64,000 nucleotides of DNA, taken from Synechococcales cyanobacterium C42_A2020_086 (GTDB lineage: Bacteria > Cyanobacteriota > Cyanobacteriia > Elainellales > Elainellaceae). Each line of letters starts with the position of its first letter. Within the stretch, counting starts at the first letter, position 1. The position numbers and the translations under genes are program-made. The notes under the pieces were generated by a model, which had not been told where the DNA came from, ran no database searches, and saw only the letters and a program-made list of their open reading frames with translations. Shown piece after piece: positions 1 to 7,467 of this stretch. The stretch covers positions 186,001 through 250,000 of the forward strand of contig JACYLU010000015.1 of NCBI GenBank assembly GCA_015272325.1. Direction: 5' to 3'.

Positions 1-218
1 CGATTGGTGGCAGTGCCGCAGCCCGGTTGATTCGCCGCAACGTCACCCCGATCAAAGCGCAATCCGAAGATGCTGAAATTGACGATGTCTTGACTCGTTT
101 GGTGCAAACCCTGAATGGCAGCCCTCCCCCTTGGCTGCGCAAGGCGCTGCAACAGCGTGTCAAGCCGCTCGATGATGATCTGGAAACTGAACTAGAACCT
201 GAGGAAGCAACCGTATGA
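1..218 (+). CDS. nifX: NifX, C-terminal part (cut by window start)
   Basis: The reading frame is open from the first bases and ends at 218. The visible tail contains IGGSAAARLIRRNVTPIK and a PPPWLRKAL segment, both typical of cyanobacterial NifX. NifX binds FeMo-cofactor precursors (NifB-co, VK-cluster) and hands them on during nitrogenase cofactor assembly in the cytoplasm. The stop codon overlaps the next start (215) by 4 bp, so the two genes are translationally coupled. The true start lies outside the window; an internal TTG at 27 is not a credible start. The gene order nifX-DUF269-DUF683-nifW that follows supports the call. Confidence 0.9.
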   Translation, partial: IGGSAAARLIRRNVTPIKAQSEDAEIDDVLTRLVQTLNGSPPPWLRKALQQRVKPLDDDLETELEPEEATV

Positions 219-700
219 GTATCACTGAAGTCAATGGACACGCCACTGAAGCTACTACCCTGGAAGTCAAAGATTCGCCATTTTTGCAGGCCTTGGTGCA
301 GCAAATTCGTGTGAACGATCCCTATGGCACCTTTCGCAATTGGTCGGATGATTTGCTTCTGAAGCCATTTGTAGTTAGCCGTGCCAAGAAGCGGGAAATT
401 TCAGTGGAGGGTGAAGTCGATCCGATCACCAAAGGACGGATTCTCGCTTTCTTCCGAGCCGTGGCGACCCGCATCGAGCAGGAAACGGGACAAATGTCGC
501 AGGTGGTAGTGGATTTGAGCCACGAAGGATTTGGCTGGGCGCTGGTCTTTTCGGGACGGCTATTGCTCGTGAGCCGCACCCTGCGCGACGCCCAACGCTA
601 CGGCTTCGATTCGCTAGAAAAACTGGCAGCCGAAGGCGAAAAACTGACCCAGTCCGGCGTGGACATGGCAACCCGCTATCCCGAGGTCTGCAAGCTCTAG
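215..700 (+). CDS. NifX-associated nitrogen fixation protein (DUF269)
   Basis: This 161-residue protein belongs to the DUF269/NifX-associated family that sits directly after nifX in most diazotrophs. I recognise the N-terminal block around SPFLQALVQQIRVNDPYGTFRNW and the central VEGEVDPITKGRILAFFRAVATRIEQETG. The C-terminal DAQRYGFDSLEKLAAEGEKL segment is also typical. The molecular role of the family is not settled; it is assumed to help cofactor maturation. The ATG overlaps the nifX stop (ATGA-type junction), which shows it is co-transcribed. No truncation is seen. Confidence 0.92.
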   Translation: MSITEVNGHATEATTLEVKDSPFLQALVQQIRVNDPYGTFRNWSDDLLLKPFVVSRAKKREISVEGEVDPITKGRILAFFRAVATRIEQETGQMSQVVVDLSHEGFGWALVFSGRLLLVSRTLRDAQRYGFDSLEKLAAEGEKLTQSGVDMATRYPEVCKL

Positions 701-728
701 AACTCCTTTTCCCACCATTTCCTCAATC

Positions 729-965
729 ATGCAATTCTGTATGCCGCAATCGACTTCCATACCCACCGACCCCGAGGCGCTGAAGGCTCAAATTAAACGG
801 CTCAACAGCAAAGCGGGACAACTGAAGATGGATCTGCACGATCTGGCGGAAGGGCTGCCCACGGATTATGAACAGCTCATGGAGGTGGCAGGTCGCACCT
901 ACGAGATCTTTCGCCAGATTGATCACCTGAAGCAACAGCTAACCCAGATGGAGCAAGGACAATGA
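729..965 (+). CDS. DUF683 (CCE_0567-type) small nif protein
   Basis: This 78-residue helical protein matches the DUF683 family found between DUF269 and nifW in cyanobacterial nif clusters. The family forms helical hairpins, seen here as DPEALKAQIKRLNSKAGQLKMDLHDLAEGLP and the YEIFRQIDHLKQQLTQME helix. Its biochemical role is unknown; a metal- or partner-binding role in nitrogenase assembly is an inference from context. An in-frame ATG at 741 is an alternative start that would remove four residues. The stop codon overlaps the nifW start by 4 bp. Confidence 0.88.
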   Translation: MQFCMPQSTSIPTDPEALKAQIKRLNSKAGQLKMDLHDLAEGLPTDYEQLMEVAGRTYEIFRQIDHLKQQLTQMEQGQ

Positions 966-1273
966 GCAAAACATTGGCAGAATTCAACCAGATCACAGAT
1001 GCAGAACAGTACTTTGAATTCTTTGATCTACCCTATGATCCGTCGCTGGTGAATATAAACCGCCTGCACATTTTGCAGAAATTCTCAAATCTCATTAAAA
1101 CTCTAGATACCAGCGGCATGAACGAAGCTGAGAAGCTACAGGAATACAAGTTTGCTCTCCAGCAAGCCTATGAGGTATTCCTGGTCTCGAATTCCCTAGA
1201 GCAGAAGCTGTTCAAAGTTTTCAACAAAAAGCCACAAAACGTGGTGCTGCTCTCGGAAATTGGTGGTGACTAG
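962..1273 (+). CDS. nifW: Nitrogenase-stabilizing/protective protein NifW
   Basis: This is a 103-residue NifW. The sequence opens with an ITDAEQYFEFFDLPYDP block and has the long helix LQKFSNLIKTLDTSGMNEAEKLQEYKFALQQAYEVF, both family hallmarks. NifW associates with the MoFe protein and is thought to protect it from oxygen or assist its assembly. The start overlaps the DUF683 stop. The next gene, hesA, begins within or just after the nifW end, as in other cyanobacteria. Confidence 0.93.
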   Translation: MSKTLAEFNQITDAEQYFEFFDLPYDPSLVNINRLHILQKFSNLIKTLDTSGMNEAEKLQEYKFALQQAYEVFLVSNSLEQKLFKVFNKKPQNVVLLSEIGGD

Positions 1274-1304
1274 GATCGATGAATCTGCTGTTGTGCTCAT
1301 TGCG

Positions 1305-2141
1305 ATGAGGAACGATGTCGTGTTGAATCTAACTCCGACTGAATTAGAGCGCTATCGCCGACAGATCATGCTGCCAGGATTTGGGGAAGATGCCCAGCGG
1401 CAGTTAAAAGCAACGACAGTGCTCGTCACAGGTGTGGGTGGATTAGGAGGCACTGCGGCCGTCTATCTGGCAGTGGCGGGCATTGGGCGCTTGATTCTGG
1501 TGCGTGGTGGAGATCTACGCCTCGATGACATGAATCGCCAGATCCTGATGACACACGATTGGGTGAATCGGCCGCGGGTGTTTAAAGCCAAGGAAACCCT
1601 AGAGCGAATCAATCCTGATGTCCAGATTGACGCTATCTGCGAATACATCACGCCCGACAACGTCGATCAGCTCGTGCAGTCGGCGGATCTCGCCCTCGAT
1701 TGCGCCCACAATTTCGACGAGCGCAACTGGCTGAACGCTGCCTGTGTACGCTGGCAGAAACCGATGATCGAAGCTGCCATGAACGACATGGAAGCCTACC
1801 TAACGACGATTGTCCCTGGTCAAACCCCCTGCCTGTCCTGCATCTTCCCCGAAAAACCTGACTGGGATCGGCGAGGCTTTGGTGTGTTGGGCGCGGTTTC
1901 GGGAACGCTGGCTTGTTTAACGGCATTAGAAGCCATCAAGCTAATCACGGGATTAGGACAGCCCCTACAGTCGCAGCTATTGACGATGAACTTCAACCAC
2001 ATGGAGTTTGTTAAGCGGCGTCCCTATCACGATCCAGATTGCCCGGTGTGCGGCAGTCTGTCCTTCACTCAGCGCGTTTTGGACCAGTCCGTCCGTTCGG
2101 CCCCTGCCAACTCCCTAGATTGGGTAGCACTGAATCGCTGA
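1305..2141 (+). CDS. hesA: HesA (ThiF/MoeB-like adenylyltransferase)
   Basis: HesA is an E1-like ATP-binding enzyme of the ThiF/MoeB superfamily linked to nitrogenase maturation. The nucleotide-binding glycine motif GVGGLGGTAAVYLAVAGIG is near the N-terminus, followed by DMNRQIL and the DLALDCAHNFDERNWLN segment. Two CxxC pairs (CLSC and CPVC) form the expected zinc site. I chose ATG 1305, giving 278 residues and starting 13 residues before ERYRRQIMLPGFG. In-frame TTG/GTG codons from 1260 would overlap nifW, so the start is uncertain. The following gene is a HesB-type scaffold, the usual partner. Confidence 0.9.
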   Translation: MRNDVVLNLTPTELERYRRQIMLPGFGEDAQRQLKATTVLVTGVGGLGGTAAVYLAVAGIGRLILVRGGDLRLDDMNRQILMTHDWVNRPRVFKAKETLERINPDVQIDAICEYITPDNVDQLVQSADLALDCAHNFDERNWLNAACVRWQKPMIEAAMNDMEAYLTTIVPGQTPCLSCIFPEKPDWDRRGFGVLGAVSGTLACLTALEAIKLITGLGQPLQSQLLTMNFNHMEFVKRRPYHDPDCPVCGSLSFTQRVLDQSVRSAPANSLDWVALNR

Positions 2142-2146
2142 ACCCA

Positions 2147-2168
2147 AATAGATTCCGAATAGATTCGG
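2147..2168 (+). repeat. 11-bp tandem duplication downstream of hesA
   Basis: Unit AATAGATTCCG occupies 2147-2157 and recurs at 2158-2168 with one mismatch. A more decayed third copy (AGTAGGTTCCG) follows. It lies just past the hesA stop. Confidence 0.8.
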
Positions 2169-2233
2169 AGTAGGTTCCGAGTGAGTTTCAAATCTCTCTC
2201 ATCTGCTCTATTCTTCATGGTATTTACTCAACC

Positions 2234-2512
2234 ATGTCTGTGTTGTTTCTACTTTCACTACTGTTTTCTATTCTTGCCTTTTGGCTAGCCTATTCTGTGT
2301 CCGGGGAAGCCGAAAAACTAACCCTGTTCCTGATGAGCGGCGGTTGTTTGCTGATTAGCGTCGTCGCGGCTCCCTGGATCGTGCAGCTACTGCTGGTTGT
2401 GGGGCTGCTGGCCACCCCGACCTGTGTGGCCGCTCCGGGCTGTTCCCGCTTCTGTACTTGGCGGCTGCGGTTTCATCGGTTTTGTCCTCACCAAGTTCAC
2501 CCTAAACCCTAA
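2234..2512 (+). CDS. Small membrane protein between hesA and hesB
   Basis: I do not recognise a named family. The 92-residue product has two clear hydrophobic segments: roughly residues 2-22 (SVLFLLSLLFSILAFWLAYSV) and 29-61 (LTLFLMSGGCLLISVVAAPWIVQLLLVVGLLA). They are followed by a short Cys/Arg/His-rich tail with CVAAPGCSRFC. It sits within the nif operon, so a role linked to nitrogen fixation is possible but not shown. The overlapping +1 frame is open through this end into hesB, so a frameshift near 2400 that altered the tail cannot be excluded. Confidence 0.6.
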   Translation: MSVLFLLSLLFSILAFWLAYSVSGEAEKLTLFLMSGGCLLISVVAAPWIVQLLLVVGLLATPTCVAAPGCSRFCTWRLRFHRFCPHQVHPKP

Positions 2513-2537
2513 CGTCTATCTCATGTCTGGAGGCTCT

Positions 2538-2906
2538 ATGGCTGTTACGCTCACCGAAATTGCTGAACTGCGGCTGCGCGCTTTTCTGCAAGCGTCCACC
2601 AAAACCGACAATCCGGCCCAAGGGATACGGGTGTCGGTTGTAGACGGCGGCTGCAGTGGTTACGAATACGCGCTCGACCTCACCCACACTCCTCAAGCAA
2701 CGGACCTCGTGTTTGAGCAGGGCAAAGTTAAAGTCTATGTCGATCAAGCGAGTGCCCCACTGCTCGACGGCGTGGTGATTGACTACGTGGAAGGATTAAC
2801 CCAGAGCGGCTTCAAGTTTTCTAACCCCAATGCTACCGACACCTGCGGCTGCGGCAAATCCTTTAAAGCCGGCGACTGCGCCCCTGCAGGTGTGCCCTGT
2901 AGCTAG
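2538..2906 (+). CDS. HesB/IscA-type Fe-S assembly protein
   Basis: The 122-residue protein is an A-type Fe-S carrier. The three conserved cysteines are present: C39 in [10 protein letters not shown], and C103 and C105 in DTCGCGKSF. In cyanobacteria hesB follows hesA in the nif cluster and helps supply Fe-S clusters to nitrogenase. I start it at ATG 2538 because a GGAGG lies just upstream (2529-2533) and the family begins close to [15 protein letters not shown]. An in-frame ATG at 2523 has no ribosome-binding site. The tail [11 protein letters not shown] adds two extra cysteines beyond the core motif. Confidence 0.92.
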   Translation: MAVTLTEIAELRLRAFLQASTKTDNPAQGIRVSVVDGGCSGYEYALDLTHTPQATDLVFEQGKVKVYVDQASAPLLDGVVIDYVEGLTQSGFKFSNPNATDTCGCGKSFKAGDCAPAGVPCS

Positions 2907-2950
2907 ACCCAGCCCGATGAAGGGTTGCCCAATCAATAACTCGCTACTGT

Positions 2951-2976
2951 ACCCAATCTACTCACCCAATCTATTC
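2951..2976 (+). repeat. 13-bp tandem duplication upstream of fdxH
   Basis: The 10-mer ACCCAATCTA plus a 3-nt spacer is repeated: 2951-2963 and 2964-2976, differing at one base in the spacer. It lies in the hesB-fdxH spacer. Confidence 0.8.
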
Positions 2977-2997
2977 CCACCCTTTGAGGAGAACATC

Positions 2998-3297
2998 ATG
3001 GCTACCTATCAAGTTCATCTCATCAGCAAAAAATACAATCTCGATGTCACGCTTCCGGTAGACGAAGACACCTCGATTCTAGAAGCCGCCGAAGACAACG
3101 GTATTGATCTTCCCTTCTCCTGCCAATCGGGATCCTGCTCAAGCTGCGTTGGCAAACTCATAGACGGCGAAGTCGATCAATCCGAGCAGGTCTTCCTCGA
3201 TGAGGAGCAAGTCGCTAAGGGCTTTGTGCTGCTCTGTGTCTCCTATCCCCGCTCAGACTGCACGATCCGCACCCATCAAGAAGCGTATCTCGTCTAG
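2998..3297 (+). CDS. fdxH: [2Fe-2S] ferredoxin, FdxH type
   Basis: This 99-residue plant-type ferredoxin has the four cluster ligands C42, C47, C50 and C80. FdxH is the direct electron donor to the nitrogenase Fe protein in cyanobacteria. Position after hesA and hesB matches the standard cyanobacterial order. A strong ribosome-binding site (GAGGAG) precedes the ATG at 2998. FdxH occurs in non-heterocystous diazotrophs too, so the gene does not prove heterocysts. Confidence 0.94.
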   Translation: MATYQVHLISKKYNLDVTLPVDEDTSILEAAEDNGIDLPFSCQSGSCSSCVGKLIDGEVDQSEQVFLDEEQVAKGFVLLCVSYPRSDCTIRTHQEAYLV

Positions 3298-3338
3298 ATC
3301 GGCCTGTTCATCCCCCCTCCCCATTCCCCAACTCTGCC

Positions 3339-3593
3339 ATGCGTTACTCACCGTTCACTCTCACTGGCTCTTCCCTGAAGCTGCTCAAACCTGGAGAGCG
3401 GGGCATTGTGGCTCGCCTTGTCGCTGCGAATGACCGCATTGCCCGCAAGCTCAAAGAACTGGGTATTGTGCCCGGCATGACTATTCGAGTGGAGCAACGC
3501 TCGCCGCGCTTTATCATCCAAGCTGGGCTGACCCGTCTAGCCCTCAGTGATGAGGTGATTCAAGCCATTTACGTGCGGTTGCCTAGCCATTGA
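3339..3593 (+). CDS. feoA: FeoA-type SH3-like protein
   Basis: An 84-residue FeoA-domain protein with the signature LKPGERGIVARL, then KLKELGIVPGMTIRVEQ and a terminal LSDEVIQAIYV strand. FeoA is a small cytoplasmic SH3-like partner of the ferrous-iron transporter FeoB. No feoB is present here, so this is the stand-alone nif-linked copy seen in cyanobacterial nif clusters. It presumably relates to iron supply for nitrogenase. Confidence 0.9.
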   Translation: MRYSPFTLTGSSLKLLKPGERGIVARLVAANDRIARKLKELGIVPGMTIRVEQRSPRFIIQAGLTRLALSDEVIQAIYVRLPSH

Positions 3594-3614
3594 GCGATTC
3601 ATTATCACTGTCAT

Positions 3615-3644
3615 ACTGATCTGCACTGATCTGCACTGATCTGC
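3615..3644 (+). repeat. 10-bp unit in three perfect tandem copies
   Basis: ACTGATCTGC occurs at 3615-3624, 3625-3634 and 3635-3644, all identical. It lies between feoA and fdxB. Confidence 0.95.
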
Positions 3645-3671
3645 ACGCGATCCTTAGAATTGGAGACACCC

Positions 3672-3968
3672 ATGACCTACTTAACCAACTTGACCCTCGG
3701 CAAAAAATCCTGGACGCCGCACTTTGTAGAATCGATTGAGCAAGATCGCTGTTTGGGCTGTGGTCGCTGCTTCAAAGCTTGCGGTCGTGATGTGCTGCTG
3801 CTGCGAGCCATGAACGATGAAGGTGAGTTTGTAGATAACGAAGAAGACGAAGAAATTGAACGCAAGGTGATGGCAATTATCCATCCCGAGAACTGCATTG
3901 GCTGTCAGGCGTGTGCCAGGGTTTGTCCCAAGAATTGTTATACTCACAGTCCCATGGAGCTGAACTAG
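3672..3968 (+). CDS. fdxB: 2[4Fe-4S] ferredoxin, FdxB type
   Basis: A 98-residue bacterial-type ferredoxin. The first cluster motif uses C27, C30, C33 and C37; the second uses C75, C78, C81 and C85, with a further C89. An acidic stretch ([14 protein letters not shown]) links the two motifs, as in nif-associated FdxB proteins. It probably carries electrons to nitrogenase or to cofactor-assembly enzymes. ATG 3672 follows a GGAGA ribosome-binding site; an upstream in-frame TTG (3660) is less likely. Confidence 0.9.
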   Translation: MTYLTNLTLGKKSWTPHFVESIEQDRCLGCGRCFKACGRDVLLLRAMNDEGEFVDNEEDEEIERKVMAIIHPENCIGCQACARVCPKNCYTHSPMELN

Positions 3969-3983
3969 CTTCTGAACTAGCTG
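3960..3983 (+). repeat. 12-bp tandem duplication across the fdxB stop codon
   Basis: CTGAACTAGCTT (3960-3971) is followed by CTGAACTAGCTG (3972-3983), with one mismatch. The first copy contains the last two fdxB codons and the stop codon. Confidence 0.85.
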
Positions 3984-4063
3984 AAACAATTGATTGAACG
4001 AATGACTGAGCGAGTTATTGAACGAGTTCACAAATTCTGCCTCTAACGCTGCGAGGTGCCCCC

Positions 4064-4720
4064 ATGCCTACACTTTCCCCTACGCCCCATCCCATTCCCG
4101 GTCATGACTGGAGTTCTTACTATCAAGCTGTGCAGGGCCGCCCACCCCGCGATACCCTGCTGATGGCTCTAGCTCGGTTCGAGCAGGACCAGAATACGCC
4201 GTGCAATCGCTTTGCGGTTGATCTGGGCTGCGGTGACGGGCGCGATACCGTGGAGCTAGTGCGGCGCGGGTGGCGCGTGCTGGCTATCGATGCGGCAGCC
4301 GAGGCCATCGAGCGGCTGAGCCATCGTCCCGATATTGATCAGACGCAACTGCAAACCCGCGTTGATCGCTTTGAGACGCTATCATTGCCCGTTGCCTCGT
4401 TCGATTTAATCAACGCCAGCTTCTGTCTGCAATTTTGTCCGCCGCCTGCCTTTCCTGCCTTCTGGCAGCAGATCGTCACGGCTCTGCGACTGGGAGGACG
4501 ATTCTGCGGGCAGCTAATCGGCAATCGCGATTCCTGGACGATGTATGCCCACATGAACCACCACAGCCGCGAGCAGGTTGAGGCACTGCTGACTCCTTTC
4601 ATCGTGGAGTCGCTGATCGAAGAAGACCATCCCGGCAAAACGGCCCTCGGCGTCGAGAAGCACTGGCATATTTTTCACATTGTGGCTCGCAAGACCACTG
4701 CAACCGCTGAGCCTTCGTAG
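4064..4720 (+). CDS. SAM-dependent class I methyltransferase
   Basis: The 218-residue protein has a Rossmann SAM-binding fold. Motif I is VDLGCGDGRDTVELVRRG, followed by the acidic strand end VLAIDAA and the post-motif SFDLINASFCLQFCPP. It resembles TehB/thiopurine-type small methyltransferases, but the substrate cannot be read from the sequence. It sits between fdxB and cysK on the same strand, so it may be part of the nif-linked transcription unit. Start ATG 4064 has no strong Shine-Dalgarno. Confidence 0.8.
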   Translation: MPTLSPTPHPIPGHDWSSYYQAVQGRPPRDTLLMALARFEQDQNTPCNRFAVDLGCGDGRDTVELVRRGWRVLAIDAAAEAIERLSHRPDIDQTQLQTRVDRFETLSLPVASFDLINASFCLQFCPPPAFPAFWQQIVTALRLGGRFCGQLIGNRDSWTMYAHMNHHSREQVEALLTPFIVESLIEEDHPGKTALGVEKHWHIFHIVARKTTATAEPS

Positions 4721-4775
4721 ACGCAGGGGAAAACACCCAAACACATCAATCAACCGACCAACAGGAGACTGAGCC

Positions 4776-5840
4776 ATGAAGATTGCCCATGATGTTACGG
4801 AACTGGTGGGCCGCACACCCCTCGTACAGCTCAACCGCATTCCCCAAGCTGAAGGCTGTGTGGCTCGCATTGTAGTGAAGCTAGAGGGGATGAATCCTGC
4901 TGCCTCCGTCAAAGACCGAATTGGCGTCAACATGATTCGCGCCGCCGAGAACGAGGGGCTGATTCGCCCTGGCAAAACGACTATTGTGGAACCCACTTCA
5001 GGCAACACGGGTATTGCACTGGCCATGGTAGCCGCTGCCAAGGGCTACCGGATTATCCTGACGATGCCAGAGACCATGAGTTTGGAACGCCGCGCGATGC
5101 TCAAAGCCTACGGAGCCGAACTGGAACTCACCCCCGGACATTCAGGCATGAAAGGCGCTATTGCTCGCGCTACGGAACTAGCGGAATCTCTGCCCGATGC
5201 CTTTATGCCGCAGCAGTTCCAAAACTCAGCGAATCCCCAGGTGCATCGCGAAACGACCGCCGAAGAAATCTGGGCTGATACCGACGGCGAGGTGGATATC
5301 TTAATTGCTGGTGTGGGCACGGGCGGCACGATCACCGGCATCGCCGAAACGATTAAACCTCGTAAACCGACCTTTCAAGCAATCGCCGTGGAACCTCAAA
5401 ACAGCCCGGTGCTGTCGGGAGGAGCCGCTGGGCCGCACAAAATTCAGGGCATTGGGGCGGGCTTTATCCCGGCAGTGCTGCGGCTCGATCTGATCGATGA
5501 GGTGATTCCCGTAAAAGACGAGGATGCCATTGCCTTGAGCCGCCGCCTAGCTCGTGAAGAAGGTCTGCTGTCGGGTCTCTCATCTGGAGCGGCGTTGTGG
5601 GCTGCGATTCAGGTAGCCAAACGACCAGAAAATGCCGGTAAGCTGATTGTGATGATTCAGCCTAGCTTTGGCGAGCGCTATTTGAGTACGGTGTTATTCA
5701 AAGAGCCAGTGGCAGCACCAGTTGAGCCTGCCTCGGCAGCACCGGTTCAAGCTGCCACAGACGCCACAGACGCCACGGACGCCACCGTTCACTACAGCTT
5801 TTTAGATCCTCTGCCGATTGTTCCGCTTGCCTTCGCTTGA
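4776..5840 (+). CDS. cysK: Cysteine synthase A (O-acetylserine sulfhydrylase)
   Basis: This PLP enzyme makes cysteine from O-acetylserine and sulfide. The PLP lysine is K46 (NPAASVKDR); the substrate loop is [10 protein letters not shown] and the phosphate-binding loop is [11 protein letters not shown] good ribosome-binding site (AGGAGA) precedes ATG 4776. The protein is 354 residues, about 40 longer than usual. The extra C-terminus is Ala/Pro-rich, contains an [11 protein letters not shown] run coded by a 9-bp repeat (5757-5787), and ends in [14 protein letters not shown]. Position after the nif genes suggests cysteine supply for NifS-dependent Fe-S assembly. Confidence 0.93.
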   Translation: MKIAHDVTELVGRTPLVQLNRIPQAEGCVARIVVKLEGMNPAASVKDRIGVNMIRAAENEGLIRPGKTTIVEPTSGNTGIALAMVAAAKGYRIILTMPETMSLERRAMLKAYGAELELTPGHSGMKGAIARATELAESLPDAFMPQQFQNSANPQVHRETTAEEIWADTDGEVDILIAGVGTGGTITGIAETIKPRKPTFQAIAVEPQNSPVLSGGAAGPHKIQGIGAGFIPAVLRLDLIDEVIPVKDEDAIALSRRLAREEGLLSGLSSGAALWAAIQVAKRPENAGKLIVMIQPSFGERYLSTVLFKEPVAAPVEPASAAPVQAATDATDATDATVHYSFLDPLPIVPLAFA

Positions 5841-6004
5841 TCCTGTCTCCCTTCGATTCTCGGGATGCCCAGTAGGGTTTTTCCAGGGAACATTTTTCCG
5901 AGAGAACGTTATTTTCCCAAAGGACACTGGAAGACATCATCTGCTATTGCAGCGTCACGAAACCGAATACAGAAGCAACACCATCCACGAAGCGCTACTG
6001 AAAT

Positions 6005-6223
6005 TTAGTCATGCTCGTCTACCGCAACCATGACGTCCGAGGATTTCACCACCGCATAAACTTCCTTACCTTCAGCCAGTTGTAGGGATTCAGCAGAGCT
6101 TTTCGTGATAATTGACACGATTTCTACACCTGGTGCAACTTCTATGATCACTTCGGCATTCACCGCACCGGGTACTATTGCTTTCACCGTTCCCTTTAAA
6201 ACATTGCGAGCGCTAACTTTCAT
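6005..6223 (-). CDS. mop: Mop molybdopterin/molybdate-binding protein
   Basis: A 72-residue single TOBE/Mop-domain protein beginning MKVSARNVLKGTVKAIVPGAVNAEV, the family signature. Mop proteins form hexamers that bind molybdate or tungstate in the cytoplasm and buffer it for nitrogenase or molybdenum enzymes. It lies convergent to cysK and at the edge of the nif region, where cyanobacterial clusters often keep molybdenum genes. Confidence 0.92.
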   Translation of the reverse strand: MKVSARNVLKGTVKAIVPGAVNAEVIIEVAPGVEIVSIITKSSAESLQLAEGKEVYAVVKSSDVMVAVDEHD

Positions 6224-6465
6224 GGTTACAGCCGATTGCTAACAAAACTTTTGACTCATCCTAACAGGGATCAGCCCGAAATTTGGTTTGCTACATGACG
6301 ATGAATTGGGAATCCTTGAACTATAATGCGCCACCGCTCAGCAACAGGCAACAGATAGTGTAGTGTGGGTGGTTCGAGTGTTGTCAGTCAACTAGAGCAG
6401 TTTCTCTATGAATGATCAAACTCCAATCAGATTCAACGATCAAACGATGAGAAGTCGAGTTCACC

Positions 6466-6801
6466 ATGCTCACAGAAGATCTGCTGACCCAAGAATTTAT
6501 TACCCTTGTCAATCAGTTTTATCCAGAGCTGCAAAACTTGCTGCGCCATTGCTACGTTAAAGTTGTCAGCTCCTACGGCACCCGCATCCGTAAACGTCTG
6601 CTCTACGTTGTGCTGTACTGCCCCGAGGAAATTCTGATGCTCGTGCAGGGTCAAAAAGCGGCCTTTAGCGATATTGCGCACAACATGGGACTGGCCGATG
6701 TGGTCTGTATCAACGCAACTCGCCTCCTGCGCGATCCGGCCTCAACCCTGAAGCAGCGATATCCCCGCCTCTGGCTCGATCTACACTTCATGCTACGCTA
6801 G
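6466..6801 (+). CDS. Conserved-looking hypothetical protein
   Basis: I do not recognise the family. The 111-residue product is compact and mixed helix/strand, with LLTQEFITLVNQFYPELQNLLRHCYVKVVSS, a hydrophobic strand RLLYVVLYCPEEILMLV and a basic C-terminus. No signal peptide or membrane segment is seen. It is transcribed divergently from mop across a 242-bp spacer and may be the last nif-linked gene. Codon use and GC match the neighbours, which supports a real gene. Confidence 0.65.
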   Translation: MLTEDLLTQEFITLVNQFYPELQNLLRHCYVKVVSSYGTRIRKRLLYVVLYCPEEILMLVQGQKAAFSDIAHNMGLADVVCINATRLLRDPASTLKQRYPRLWLDLHFMLR

Positions 6802-6863
6802 CTACGCTGGGATGTCCGTAACTTGGGTTCCAGCAAAGCTTAGAAAAAGTTTAGAAAGATAGC

Positions 6864-7376
6864 TCACTCGGGTAGCGGCTGTCCCCAGAGGCTGGCATTG
6901 AAGTCCAACTCAGGAGGAAACTCCCCCGTTTGTACCTGCTTTCGCAGGCAATCCACCTTTCCCCACGCCAAAAGCTCGATATAGCGACGTGCTGCTCCTA
7001 GCAGGTTGCCGGCACTATCATAGACTTCCAGCCATCCATCGTCACCGTCGGTGGTCACCTGCACCACGTAAACTGACTGCCCCGCCAGGGTTGGCTGATA
7101 GACGGCAACGCTGCCCCAGTCGGCTTGAGCCACTTCCTGGTCATAAAACTCGTAGGCAGCAGACACGGCTGGCGGCACCTGCTCTAGGGAATCGAGGCGA
7201 TACTCAGCCCAGAGCATCTCGGGACTGGACTGCCCGGTGCAGTAGGCGCGATACTGCGCTAGCCAAAAATCATGCAGCTGTTGAGCGATGGCATCCCGAA
7301 TCATCTGCGAATCGAGCTGGGATGAATCGGGGGGCAGGTCACTCGGAGTAAGGGCGGGTTCAGGATCAGGATTCAT
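6864..7376 (-). CDS. Hypothetical protein, 170 aa
   Basis: Not recognised. From ATG at 7376 the product begins with an acidic Pro/Ser-rich leader (MNPDPEPALTPSDLPPDSS). A soluble domain follows with IAQQLHDFWLAQYRAYCTG, a strand-rich middle (SVYVVQVTTDGDDGWLEVYDSAGNLLGAARRY) and a WGKVDCLRKQVQTGEFPPEL end. The frame is open upstream to 7601 but that part reads as the antisense of the SPOR gene. It lies 91 bp downstream of the SPOR-domain gene on the same strand, so the two are likely co-transcribed. Confidence 0.65.
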   Translation of the reverse strand: MNPDPEPALTPSDLPPDSSQLDSQMIRDAIAQQLHDFWLAQYRAYCTGQSSPEMLWAEYRLDSLEQVPPAVSAAYEFYDQEVAQADWGSVAVYQPTLAGQSVYVVQVTTDGDDGWLEVYDSAGNLLGAARRYIELLAWGKVDCLRKQVQTGEFPPELDFNASLWGQPLPE

Positions 7377-7467
7377 TCGCTTTCCGGGTTCGCCATGCGA
7401 TTTGGTGCTGACGTTGATGCTGACTATGCAGCGTCTGAGGCATCCTCGAAACCGCTTCACGAACTCT

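Noticed and set aside
2397-2537. N-terminal extension of the HesB-type protein
   Set aside because: It overlaps the preceding membrane-protein gene and does not resemble the family; ATG 2538 with GGAGG is better.
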